A stretch of DNA of 22,247 nt from Bacillota bacterium (lineage in GTDB: Bacteria > Bacillota > Clostridia > Peptostreptococcales > Anaerovoracaceae), in NCBI GenBank assembly GCA_016282655.1, contig JAEELK010000246.1, positions 1 through 22,247 of the forward strand, in the 5' to 3' direction. The position numbers and the translations under genes were made by a program. This document shows, in pieces, positions 7,782 to 15,427 of this stretch (the stretch's first letter is position 1; every line of letters starts with the position of its first letter). Under the pieces are notes generated by a model that was not told the origin of the DNA, did not search any database, and worked only from the letters and a program-made list of their open reading frames with translations.

Positions 7782-9338
7782 TCAGCGACGAAACACGCTG
7801 CGGATGAACTGCAGCTCGCGTATGCGGAACAGATACAGGAGCAGGAGATAGAGCAGCGCGGCGCAGACGACGGCCAGCGCCAGCCCGAACACGGCCGGCA
7901 GGGCCAGCCCGCCGCTGAGCGCGCGAAACACGAGCTGTGCCGCGCAGACCGCCAGGATCGCCGCCGCACAGACCTTCCACACCCGGGTGCTCTGATCGAT
8001 CAGGCGCAGGCGGGGCATCTTCCTCCGGAACAGGAAGATGCTCACGCACATGCCGCAAACGGCCGCCACGCTGGTCCCCAACGCCAGCCCCCGGATGCCG
8101 AGATGCCGCACCAGGAGCAGATTCAGGGTCACGTTCACCGCCACGCTGAAGATCCCGATGTACAGCGGCGTCAACATGTCTTTAAAAGATTGAAAGGCGC
8201 TGGAAACGTAGGTGTTCATAGAAGCGCCCAGCAGATAGGGTCCGTAGCAGAGCAGCGCACCGGCCGTCACGCCGGTCGCGGCCGCATTGAACGCGCCGCG
8301 CTCATAGATCACCTGCACGATCTCGTGCGAAAAAACCATGGTGCCCAGCGTGAAGGGGAGCGTGATGATCAGAATGATCATGAAGCCCGTCCCCAGCATG
8401 TCGTTGTATCGCTCATAGTCCTCCTGGGCCCGCGCCTGGTTGAGCCTCGGATAGACGATGGTGGTGACGATCGTGGCGGTAAAGCCGATCAGAAGGTTGG
8501 CGACCAGCACGGCGTAATTCAGCGCCGAGACGCTGCCTTCCGGCAGGCCGGAGGCCAACATGCGGTCTACATAGGTGTTGATCTGAGAAACATAGCAGCC
8601 GATAAAAACCGGGAGAGCCAGCGTCAGCACCTGTTTGGCCAGGCCGCTGCTTTGAAAGCTCCAGGTCCAGCGCAGCCCCGTCCGCCGCGCCAGCCCGTTC
8701 AGGAGCAGGCAGATCAGGACATAGGAGAGCATCAGCCCGAAGATCAGCAGCTTCTCCTGGTACCGCACCGCCAGAACGGTGAATACGATGATGCAGAAAT
8801 TCTGAACGTAGCCGAATATGATCGGCTGCAGGAAGATCCCTTTATAGTGGAGGTATGCGGTCAGCAGCAGGTTCAGCGAAGTGAAGGCGAGGGCGCAGAA
8901 GGTGATCCGCAGGAAGAAGACCGTCAGGGCCGCCTGCTGGCCCGAGAAGCCGGACGCGAAGAGCCGGACGAACTGCGGCGTGAACGCGACGCCGATGACC
9001 GTTACCACCAGGGCGGCTTTGAGCAGCAGATTGCGGATGTCGTTGACGAACGCGTCCGCGCTCGCCTCTCCTTCCTTCTCGGCACGGTCCGAATACAGCG
9101 GCATGAAGCTGATCGAGACCGCGCCCAGAACGCCGGCGAAGAGCATGTTCGGGATGTTCTGCGCCATCACGTAGGCGTCCACCACGTAGCCGGTCCCGAA
9201 ACAGGCCGCGAGCACCATCTCGCGCACGAAGCCGAAGACCTTGGATACCAAGGTGAGCACCGCCATGAGCACCGCAGTCCTGGCGGCGCTGCGCTGTATC
9301 GTTTTTTTCTGTTCTTTGCTGCTGATGGTCTCCGGCAC
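7782..9338 (-). CDS. murJ: MurJ/MviN-type lipid-linked saccharide flippase
   Basis: This 518-residue polytopic membrane protein of the MOP superfamily has about 14 hydrophobic helices. Its N-terminal part is typical of MurJ (LTLVSKVFGFVREMVLA, AQNIPNMLFAGVLGA). MurJ flips lipid II; paralogues in glycan loci may export other lipid-linked oligosaccharides. The start is GTG at 9338 with GGGAG six bases upstream. It is the first gene of the minus-strand operon, with a promoter immediately upstream, and the PtmE-like gene starts 24 bases after it ends. Being the head of a nonulosonate operon suggests it exports the glycan made here. It could instead be the cell's housekeeping MurJ placed here; the sequence alone cannot tell. 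Confidence 0.88.
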   Translation of the reverse strand: MPETISSKEQKKTIQRSAARTAVLMAVLTLVSKVFGFVREMVLAACFGTGYVVDAYVMAQNIPNMLFAGVLGAVSISFMPLYSDRAEKEGEASADAFVNDIRNLLLKAALVVTVIGVAFTPQFVRLFASGFSGQQAALTVFFLRITFCALAFTSLNLLLTAYLHYKGIFLQPIIFGYVQNFCIIVFTVLAVRYQEKLLIFGLMLSYVLICLLLNGLARRTGLRWTWSFQSSGLAKQVLTLALPVFIGCYVSQINTYVDRMLASGLPEGSVSALNYAVLVANLLIGFTATIVTTIVYPRLNQARAQEDYERYNDMLGTGFMIILIITLPFTLGTMVFSHEIVQVIYERGAFNAAATGVTAGALLCYGPYLLGASMNTYVSSAFQSFKDMLTPLYIGIFSVAVNVTLNLLLVRHLGIRGLALGTSVAAVCGMCVSIFLFRRKMPRLRLIDQSTRVWKVCAAAILAVCAAQLVFRALSGGLALPAVFGLALAVVCAALLYLLLLYLFRIRELQFIRSVFRR

Positions 9339-9360
9339 GCCTATCTCCCAAATGCAAATA

Positions 9361-9402
9361 ATTATACAATGTTACTATATCATCCAAGCCCTGCTTTCGC
9401 AA
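9361..9402 (-). promoter_or_regulatory. Sigma-70-type promoter of the nonulosonate operon
   Basis: Reading the minus strand, TTGCGA (9402-9397) and TATAGT (9379-9374) are separated by 17 bases, a good sigma-70-type pair. Immediately downstream a perfect TATAAT lies at 9366-9361, with TTGGAT (9387-9382) 15 bases before it, a second, less well spaced option. This is an AT-rich island in G+C-rich DNA, and it lies 23 bases upstream of the GTG start of the flippase gene. Promoter activity is predicted, not shown. Confidence 0.6.
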
Positions 9403-9434
9403 GCGGAAGCCCCGCCGGAGGCTCATCTTTTCAC

Positions 9435-9463
9435 TATACAAGGCCCCGGATTCAAGCTATAAT
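9435..9463 (+). promoter_or_regulatory. Sigma-70-type promoter of the heptose operon
   Basis: On the plus strand TATACA (9435-9440) and a perfect TATAAT (9458-9463) are spaced by 17 bases. Transcription would begin near 9470, leaving a leader of about 70 bases before the ATG at 9540. It is back to back with the minus-strand promoter about 33 bases away, so both biosynthetic operons start from one short divergent region and may be co-regulated. No operator with a recognisable consensus was found between them. Confidence 0.6.
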
Positions 9464-9539
9464 GCTGTAAACAGACTTTTGTGCGCTCCGCATGGCGCGC
9501 ATGCCCGTTCCCCCTTGAAAACACCGGAGTTTACAGACT

Positions 9540-10598
9540 ATGAAAACCATTCGGGTCTATGTGGTCGACAACAGGGCCCACACGCCGCCGGACGATACGC
9601 TGGACGGCCTGGTCCTCTCCAGGCTCGCGCAGTATTACAACGTCGTGATCGATCCCAAGACGCCCCAGATCGTCTTCGGGGACATCTTCGGCTCCATGAT
9701 CGGGAAATACGACGCGATCCGCGTCTCGCTGAGCCGCGAGAACTACGCGCCGGATTTCAATCTCTACGATTACGCGATCACCATCGTGCAGGACTTTTCG
9801 TTCAAAGACCGCGTACACAACCTTCCGGTCATCATCTTCCAGAAGCAGGAACGAAACGCCCTGCTGGCCGTCGAGAACAGAAAGGAATTCACGGAGGCGG
9901 ACCTTGCCGCCAAGACGGGCTTCTGCAGCTTCGTGCAGGCGAATCCCATTCCCTCCCGCGTGGAGTTCTTCAACAAGCTCTCCGCCTATAAGCGTGTCGA
10001 TTCCGGCGGACGGCTGATGAACAACGTCGGCGGCCCCGTGGCGGACAAGCTGGCCTTTCAGGCTTCGCGCAAGTTCGCCATCTCCTTCCTGAACGAGATC
10101 AACTACACCGCACAGGACCGTCCTCTGACGGAGTTCGCCTCGCGCACCATGCCGATCTTCTGGGGCAACCCGGACATCGGCGAGATCTACAACACCAAAG
10201 CCTTCGTCAACGTGATGGACTACCCCTCCTTCGACGCCGCCATCGAAGCCGTGAAGGAGATCGACCAGGACGACGCCCGCTACATCGAGATGATGAACGA
10301 GCCTGTCTTCGCGCCGAAGGTGAACATCACGCTGGAGAACGAGCTGAGGCGGCTGGACGATTATCTGATCAACATCGTCGAGAACGGCTCGCGCTGCTCG
10401 CAGGGCAGCGGGCACAGGCGCTTTGAGAAATGGTCCTACTACGGGCGCAGGCGGCAGGTCTTCCTGTTGGACTTCGTCCACCGCTTCCAGCCCACGCTGG
10501 ACGTGCTCTTCGCCTCCCGGCCGGGACAGGCGGTCCGGAAAGGCCTCATCCGCGCCTACAAGATCGTAGAACGCAGGCAGGGCGATTACGGCAAATAG
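9540..10598 (+). CDS. GT10-family (alpha-1,3/4-fucosyltransferase-like) glycosyltransferase
   Basis: This 352-residue protein aligns by eye with bacterial GT10 fucosyltransferases such as FutA of Helicobacter. FCSFVQANPIPSR (128-140) carries the donor-binding arginine R140, DSGGRLMNNVG follows at 154-164, and then come KFAISFLN (178-185), MPIFWGNPDIGE (204-215) and AFVNVMDY. The family transfers L-fucose from GDP-fucose. Here the normally invariant TEK triplet of the donor site reads QDR (about 192-194), keeping charge but changing side-chain length. No GDP-fucose pathway is complete nearby; instead a GDP-heptose-derived deoxysugar pathway lies downstream, so the donor may be a related seven-carbon sugar. 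GGAG lies about 10 bases upstream of the ATG. First gene of the plus-strand operon. Confidence 0.8.
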   Translation: MKTIRVYVVDNRAHTPPDDTLDGLVLSRLAQYYNVVIDPKTPQIVFGDIFGSMIGKYDAIRVSLSRENYAPDFNLYDYAITIVQDFSFKDRVHNLPVIIFQKQERNALLAVENRKEFTEADLAAKTGFCSFVQANPIPSRVEFFNKLSAYKRVDSGGRLMNNVGGPVADKLAFQASRKFAISFLNEINYTAQDRPLTEFASRTMPIFWGNPDIGEIYNTKAFVNVMDYPSFDAAIEAVKEIDQDDARYIEMMNEPVFAPKVNITLENELRRLDDYLINIVENGSRCSQGSGHRRFEKWSYYGRRRQVFLLDFVHRFQPTLDVLFASRPGQAVRKGLIRAYKIVERRQGDYGK

Positions 10599-10651
10599 GC
10601 CCCCTGCCGCCCCCTTCCCGCCTGTTCCCATCCCGCAAGGAAAGAGATCCC

Positions 10652-11665
10652 ATGAGCGCTTCTTTGAGCAAAGTCAAAAACGCCATCTATCACAGCCTGA
10701 TGAAAGAACGCAGGGCCTCCTGGGGAAGCGGGGACCCCGATCTGCAGTTCTTCGTCATCCGGCGTTCTTCCCATGCCGGCATCGGCTCCTACCTGATCAC
10801 GCACCTGGGCTGCCTGAAATACGCGGCGGAACGCTGGCCACAGGCGATCCCCGTGGTCGACATGACGCGCTACCGGCAGGGCATCGCGGAGCGGGCATAC
10901 AGCAAATGGGACATCCTCTCCAGCCGGCCGGCCGCGCGCACCAACGTCTGGGAACTTTTCTTCGAGCAGCCCGGCGGATACACGCTCGACGCGATCGCCG
11001 GGAGCCGAAACGTGATCCTGAGCGACGGCGACCCCGCCGCCCGGTATCCGAACCCCTGGTCCGAACGATGCTATTCTTACGAGTCGCTGGCGCGCTGCGG
11101 CTACGCGGCGCTCTTCGACCGATACATCCGCCTGCAGCCTGCGCTGCGGCAGCAGTTTGAAGCGGAATGGGCCCGGATCGCCGGCGGCGCCGGAAAGATC
11201 CTCGGCGTGAAGGCCCGCAAAACGGGCTATGCCAGCGAACGGCCCAGCGGCCTGAACGTGCAGCCGGAAGAAGATCTGCTGCTGCAGAAGGCGGACGAGA
11301 TGCTGCAGGCGGGAGGCTACGCCAGGCTCTTCCTCGCCACGGAGGACGTGACTGTGGAAGAGAGTTTCCGAGCGCATTACGGCGAGCGGCTCCTGACGGT
11401 CCCGAAGGCATGGAACTGCTTCACCGCCGTGGACAATCCAGACGGACAGATCGATTACAACGACCCGCGCCGGGTGGAAGCGCTCGGCTATGAAAAAGCC
11501 TGCTCGCAGACGGAAGACACCATCTCCTATCTGCAGGAGATGTATCTTCTCTCACGCTGCGATGCGCTTCTGGCGGGCAGGTCCAGCGGCATCTTCTACG
11601 TGCTGCTGGAAAACCGCGGCAGGTTTGAAGACGTGTTTCTCTTCGATCTGGGCAGTTATTCTTAG
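10652..11665 (+). CDS. Putative glycosyltransferase, fucosyltransferase (GT11/GT23)-like
   Basis: This 337-residue protein has an N-terminal FFVIRRSSHAGIGSYLITH stretch (33-51) and a VVDMTRY motif (68-74). A GVKARKTGY segment (185-193) resembles the H-x-R-R-x-D-Y donor site of GT11/GT23-type fucosyltransferases, and LFLATED (226-232) and ALLAGRSSGIF near the C-terminus match the general pattern of those GT-B enzymes. The conserved acidic residue after the arginines is a glycine here (KTGY rather than TDY). I chose ATG 10652 because AAGGAAAGAG lies 6-15 bases upstream; an in-frame extension upstream overlaps the previous gene and is not credible. The likely role is adding a sugar from this operon to the same glycan as the GT10 enzyme. 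The family call is tentative. Confidence 0.55.
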   Translation: MSASLSKVKNAIYHSLMKERRASWGSGDPDLQFFVIRRSSHAGIGSYLITHLGCLKYAAERWPQAIPVVDMTRYRQGIAERAYSKWDILSSRPAARTNVWELFFEQPGGYTLDAIAGSRNVILSDGDPAARYPNPWSERCYSYESLARCGYAALFDRYIRLQPALRQQFEAEWARIAGGAGKILGVKARKTGYASERPSGLNVQPEEDLLLQKADEMLQAGGYARLFLATEDVTVEESFRAHYGERLLTVPKAWNCFTAVDNPDGQIDYNDPRRVEALGYEKACSQTEDTISYLQEMYLLSRCDALLAGRSSGIFYVLLENRGRFEDVFLFDLGSYS

Positions 11666-11688
11666 ATCACGATCATTCGGAGGATCCA

Positions 11689-12624
11689 ATGGTTTCAGTA
11701 CGAGATGCATTTTTCAACCGGATCTATGAGAACTCCAAAAAAGGAGAAGAGATCCTGATCGTTTCGGCCGACCTGGGCGCACCGAGCCTCGACGCGTTCC
11801 GGCAGGTTTTCCCGGAGCGCTTTATCAACGTCGGTATCGCCGAGCAGAACCTGGTCGCCGTCGCCTGCGGCCTGGCCGCGTCCGGAAAAAAAGTGGTCGC
11901 GTACGGCTTGAACCCCTTTCCCGCCATCCGCGCCTTCGATCAGATCCGCTGCCTGATGTGCGAACTGAGCATCCCTCTGACGCTCTGCGCGCTGAACGCC
12001 GGCCTCTGTTCCGCGGAAGCCGGTTTCACCCATTTCGCGATCGAAGACTTCGCCGCCATCCGGACGCTGGAGGGCGTGGAGATCCTGGATCCGACCGACG
12101 AAGGCCTCTCGGAGCTGCTGGCCGACGACGTCGGCAGCGGCATCCATCCGCCGCGCTTCGTACGCTTTGACAAAACGATCAGAGGCAGGATCTACGACAG
12201 CAGTGAGCTCTCGCTCGCGCGCGGCTATTCCGTGCTGGGGAACCGGGCGGCCGGGACCTGCGTCGTCGCATTCGGAGCTTACCTCACGGAACTGTATCAG
12301 AAGCTGACGGAGACCGGCCAGATCCGTGATGTCAAACTGATCGACTGCTATAAGATCCCGTTCGACGAAGCCGGTTTCATAGACGAGATCCGGAACTGCA
12401 GCCGGATCGTAACGGTGGAAGAGAATGCCGCGGCCGGCGGTTTGGGCTCGCTCGTGCTGGAGATCCTTTCCGATCACAGGCTGATGCTGCCGGTCAAACG
12501 CTTCGCTTTGACACACGGCCTGTACGACGTCTTCACGAGCAGGGCTTTCATCCGCAGAGACCAAGGCCTTACCGTTGAAGATGTGATGGCTGATCTGTTT
12601 TCGCAGTGCGGAGGGGACCGATGA
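11689..12624 (+). CDS. Split transketolase-like enzyme, C-terminal subunit
   Basis: This 311-residue protein covers the pyrimidine-binding and C-terminal domains of transketolase. It keeps the catalytic glutamate of the thiamin-diphosphate site in GIAEQNL (E52), a phosphate/donor-site region (AGLCSAEAGFTHFAIED), and the C-terminal domain that ends split transketolases. GGAGG lies 5 bases before the ATG, and the stop overlaps the next gene's start by 4 bases (ATGA), so it pairs with the N-terminal subunit encoded next. The gene order is reversed compared with most split transketolases, where the N-terminal half comes first. Beside GmhA and HddA, it plausibly makes sedoheptulose 7-phosphate as dedicated precursor. 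A two-carbon transfer to a keto-sugar is the alternative. Confidence 0.85.
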   Translation: MVSVRDAFFNRIYENSKKGEEILIVSADLGAPSLDAFRQVFPERFINVGIAEQNLVAVACGLAASGKKVVAYGLNPFPAIRAFDQIRCLMCELSIPLTLCALNAGLCSAEAGFTHFAIEDFAAIRTLEGVEILDPTDEGLSELLADDVGSGIHPPRFVRFDKTIRGRIYDSSELSLARGYSVLGNRAAGTCVVAFGAYLTELYQKLTETGQIRDVKLIDCYKIPFDEAGFIDEIRNCSRIVTVEENAAAGGLGSLVLEILSDHRLMLPVKRFALTHGLYDVFTSRAFIRRDQGLTVEDVMADLFSQCGGDR

Positions 12625-13451
12625 GAGATACCGTATCGAACTTGGAAGAAAAAGCGTATCAATACCGGAAAAGATTTCTTGAGCTCTTCACCGCGCTCGG
12701 CTTCGGGCATGTCACCTCGGCATTTTCCTGGGCGGAGGTCGCGACCGTGCTGATGAACGAGTTCGTGCGCTTCCCCGGCAGCGACCCCGCCGGAGCAGCG
12801 GACAAGCTCGTCATGAGCAAGGGCCACGGAGCAGGGATCCTCTTCCCGATCTTCGAAGATCTGGGCCTGATCGGCAAAGAAGAGATGGAGGATTCCCTGC
12901 GGATCGGCGGTTCCAACGTCTCCATCCGAAAATGCTATCTGCCGGGCTTTGATTTCTATGGCGGGTCTCTGGGGCTCGGCCTCGGCTTTGCCGCCGGCAT
13001 CGCAAAGGACATACAGCTCTCCGGAAGCGAGGACCGGGTCTACTGCATCGTCGGAGACGCGGAATGCTATGAAGGCTCCATCTGGGAGGCAGCCGCCTTT
13101 GCCGGACACAACAGTCTGGATCGGCTCATCATCGTGGTCGACCGCAACGGCCTGGGCTGCTCCGACTTCACCGAGCACATGCTCCGTCTGGAGCCCTTTG
13201 AAGACAAATGGAAGGCGTTCAACTGGGAAACGCAGACGATCGACGGGCACGATATCCGGGCGATCTACGACGCGCTGGATCGCGCGGTCTCATCCAACGA
13301 AGCCAAGCCCCATTGCATCATCGCAGAGACGAAGAAAGGCAAAGGCCTGGATTATCTGATCGACCGGCCGCTGATGCACGGGTATATGCCGGCCAACGAA
13401 GACATCGACAGGGCCTTTGCGGAGCTGCAGCACGTCCGCAAGGGATCTTAG
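12621..13451 (+). CDS. Split transketolase-like enzyme, N-terminal subunit
   Basis: This 276-residue thiamin-diphosphate-binding half of transketolase shows FGHVTSAFS (28-36), SKGHG (66-70), GGSLGLGLG (114-122) and the cofactor motif GDAECYEGSIWEA (145-157) ending in DRN (174-176). The usual GDG of the cofactor motif is GDA, a variation seen in split family members. I chose ATG 12621 because GGAGGGGACCG sits immediately upstream and it overlaps the TGA of the C-terminal-subunit gene by 4 bases; a GTG at 12606 would add five residues and lacks a better site. Together with the preceding gene it forms a complete transketolase of about 590 residues. Its substrate is inferred from the heptose genes that follow. 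Confidence 0.88.
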   Translation: MRDTVSNLEEKAYQYRKRFLELFTALGFGHVTSAFSWAEVATVLMNEFVRFPGSDPAGAADKLVMSKGHGAGILFPIFEDLGLIGKEEMEDSLRIGGSNVSIRKCYLPGFDFYGGSLGLGLGFAAGIAKDIQLSGSEDRVYCIVGDAECYEGSIWEAAAFAGHNSLDRLIIVVDRNGLGCSDFTEHMLRLEPFEDKWKAFNWETQTIDGHDIRAIYDALDRAVSSNEAKPHCIIAETKKGKGLDYLIDRPLMHGYMPANEDIDRAFAELQHVRKGS

Positions 13452-13463
13452 GGAGGAAGTACT

Positions 13464-14468
13464 ATGGTGATCTGCCGCGCGCCGTTCCGCATGTCCTTTT
13501 TCGGCGGGGGGACCGACTACAAGGCCTTTTTTGACGAGCATGGCGGGAGCGTAATCTCCACGACCTTTGACAAATACTGCTACGTGACCGCCAGGCATCT
13601 GCCGGGGTTCTTTGATTATAAGAACCAGGTGAATTACTCCAGGATCGAGCGGACCACTTCCGTCGACGAGATCCAGCACCCGGCCGTCCGGGAGACCATG
13701 AAGTTCCTGGACATGAAAAACATGTACGTGGGCTACGACGCGGACCTGCCCGCGCGCTCCGGCCTGGGCAGCAGCAGTTCCTTCGTCGTCAGCATGCTGA
13801 ACGCCTTCTATGCCATCAAGGGAAAATACGTGGACAAGAAACGGATCGCCGACGAGGCGATCTACATCGAGCGGGTACTCTGCAAAGAGAGCGGCGGCAT
13901 CCAGGATCAGATCGCCACGTCCTTCGGCGGCTTCAACCGGATCGACTTCCACAGCGACGGTTATTCCGTGAAGCCCGTGATCATGGACCACAAACGGAAG
14001 CAGCTCCTGGAGAAGAATCTGCTGCTCTTCTTCACCGGCTTCACCAGGCTCTCCTCCGAGATCGCCACCGAGCAGGAGAAGAGCACGAAAAAGAGCACCG
14101 CGGACCTGCTGGAGATGCTGCGCCTGGTGGACGCCGCGGAGCAGATCCTGACGGACCGGCATTCCGATCTGGACGAGTTCGGCCGGCTGCTCGATCATAC
14201 CTGGCAGCTGAAGCGGAAGCTCACCAGCAAGATCTCGACCGATTTCGTCGATGAGACCTACGAGAAAGCCAGGGCGGCCGGCGCGCTGGGCGGAAAGCTC
14301 ATGGGCGCGGGCGGCGGCGGCTTCATGGTCTTCTACGTGCCGGAGGATGCCCAGCAAAGGGTGAAGCAGGCCCTGTCTCATTTGCTATACGTCCCGTTCG
14401 ATTTCGAAGACGAAGGCTGTAAGATCATGTATTACGTTCCGGAAGAATATGAGGTCGGCGGTCAATGA
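13464..14468 (+). CDS. hddA: D-glycero-D-manno-heptose 7-phosphate kinase (HddA-type GHMP kinase)
   Basis: This 334-residue GHMP kinase has an N-terminal RAPFRMSFFGGGTDY (5-19), typical of HddA. The ATP-binding loop is PARSGLGSSSSF (96-107), and a C-terminal GGKLMGAGGGGF completes the fold. HddA phosphorylates D-glycero-D-manno-heptose 7-phosphate at C1 (alpha anomer) on the way to GDP-heptose. GGGAGGAAGTACT precedes the ATG, 12 bases after the transketolase subunit ends, and the stop overlaps the next gene by 4 bases (ATGA). GmhA and a fused HddC-GmhB protein are encoded further down the same operon, which completes the set. A related fucokinase-type activity is the main alternative but is unlikely in this company. 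Confidence 0.92.
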   Translation: MVICRAPFRMSFFGGGTDYKAFFDEHGGSVISTTFDKYCYVTARHLPGFFDYKNQVNYSRIERTTSVDEIQHPAVRETMKFLDMKNMYVGYDADLPARSGLGSSSSFVVSMLNAFYAIKGKYVDKKRIADEAIYIERVLCKESGGIQDQIATSFGGFNRIDFHSDGYSVKPVIMDHKRKQLLEKNLLLFFTGFTRLSSEIATEQEKSTKKSTADLLEMLRLVDAAEQILTDRHSDLDEFGRLLDHTWQLKRKLTSKISTDFVDETYEKARAAGALGGKLMGAGGGGFMVFYVPEDAQQRVKQALSHLLYVPFDFEDEGCKIMYYVPEEYEVGGQ

Positions 14469-15427
14469 TGGAAAAAGACGCAAAGATCTACATCGCGGGC
14501 CACAGCGGGCTGGTCGGTTCCGCGATCCTGCGGGCCCTGCAGCGGCAGGGATACCACCGCTTCGTTCTGCGCACACACATGGAGCTGGATCTCCGCGATC
14601 CGCGCGAAACGCTGGCTTTTTTTGAGGCGGAACAGCCGGACTATGTCTTCATGGCTGCGGCCACGGTGGGCGGCGTGGTCGCCAACGACACGCATCCGGC
14701 AAAATTCTTCTATGACAACATCACCATGGGCGTCAACGTCATCGACGCGGCGCATCGGAGCGGCGTGAAAAAGCTGCTCTATATGGGGAGCAGCTGCATC
14801 TACCCGCGGGACGCCGCGCAGCCGATGACGGAAGACGCGCTGCTGAGGGGGCGCGCCGAGCCGACGAATGAGGCGTATGCCATGGCCAAGATCTCCTGCC
14901 TCAAGATGTGCGAGTATTACGCCCGCGAATACGGATGCGACTTCATCTCATGCATGCCCTGCAACGCCTACGGCCCCGGGGACGATTTCGATCCCGCCAC
15001 GTCGCACGTGGTCGCCGCTCTGATGCGCAGATTCCACGAAGCGAAGGAACAGGGGCTGCCGGAGGTCGTGATCTGGGGCAGCGGGACGCCCATCCGCGAA
15101 TTCATCTTCATCGATGACATCGCGGACGCAGCCGTGTTCCTGATGCAGAACTACGCGGGCCATGAGACCGTGAACGTCGGGACCGGCACGGAATACAGCA
15201 TCCGCAAACTCGCTGAGATCATCCGGCGCGTGGTGGGCTATGAAGGGAAGATCGTGAACGATCTCTCCAAGCCGGACGGCTCCCCCCGAAAGCTTCTGGA
15301 TTCCGGAAAGATCTTCCGGATGGGCTGGCGTCCAAAGGTCTCCTTTGAGGATGGCATGAAGAAAACATATCAGGACTTTTTAGAGAACATCGGCAGATAT
15401 CTGGGCAAGGAGGCAGGTTCGAATTGA
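14465..15427 (+). CDS. GDP-fucose-synthase-like epimerase/reductase (Fcl/WcaG/ColC family)
   Basis: This 320-residue extended short-chain dehydrogenase has an NADP-binding GHSGLVGSA (12-20) and the catalytic triad SSCIYP (109-114) and YAMAK (138-142). Both residues used for epimerisation in GDP-fucose synthase appear to be kept: Cys111 in SSCIYP and His181 in TSHVVAAL. Fcl acts on GDP-4-keto-6-deoxymannose, giving GDP-L-fucose; ColC does the 5-epimerisation and 4-reduction for GDP-colitose; relatives act on GDP-heptose derivatives in Campylobacter. Given the 3-dehydratase and heptose genes alongside, the likely substrate is a GDP-4-keto-3,6-dideoxy-heptose. The ATG overlaps the kinase gene's stop by 4 bases. 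Substrate and stereochemistry are inferred. Confidence 0.88.
   Translation: MMEKDAKIYIAGHSGLVGSAILRALQRQGYHRFVLRTHMELDLRDPRETLAFFEAEQPDYVFMAAATVGGVVANDTHPAKFFYDNITMGVNVIDAAHRSGVKKLLYMGSSCIYPRDAAQPMTEDALLRGRAEPTNEAYAMAKISCLKMCEYYAREYGCDFISCMPCNAYGPGDDFDPATSHVVAALMRRFHEAKEQGLPEVVIWGSGTPIREFIFIDDIADAAVFLMQNYAGHETVNVGTGTEYSIRKLAEIIRRVVGYEGKIVNDLSKPDGSPRKLLDSGKIFRMGWRPKVSFEDGMKKTYQDFLENIGRYLGKEAGSN

Noticed and set aside
9391..9412. Imperfect inverted repeat gctttcgc/gcggaagc as a possible operator
   Set aside because: It has a mismatch and a two-base loop, is short, and could occur by chance in G+C-rich DNA; it only gains interest by overlapping the -35 of the minus-strand promoter.
7449..9470. 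Open frame of 673 codons on the plus strand opposite the PtmE and flippase genes
   Set aside because: It is antisense to a motif-supported nucleotidyltransferase and a polytopic membrane protein; the composition (many Gln, His, Arg) is that of a mirror of hydrophobic codons.
9531..10631. Open frame of 366 codons on the minus strand opposite the GT10 gene
   Set aside because: The plus strand has the clear GT10 motifs and a ribosome binding site; the antisense product has mirror-type composition and no known motif.
10430..10651. N-terminal extension of the second glycosyltransferase into the GT10 gene
   Set aside because: The extension overlaps motif-supported coding sequence in another frame, and ATG 10652 has its own ribosome binding site.
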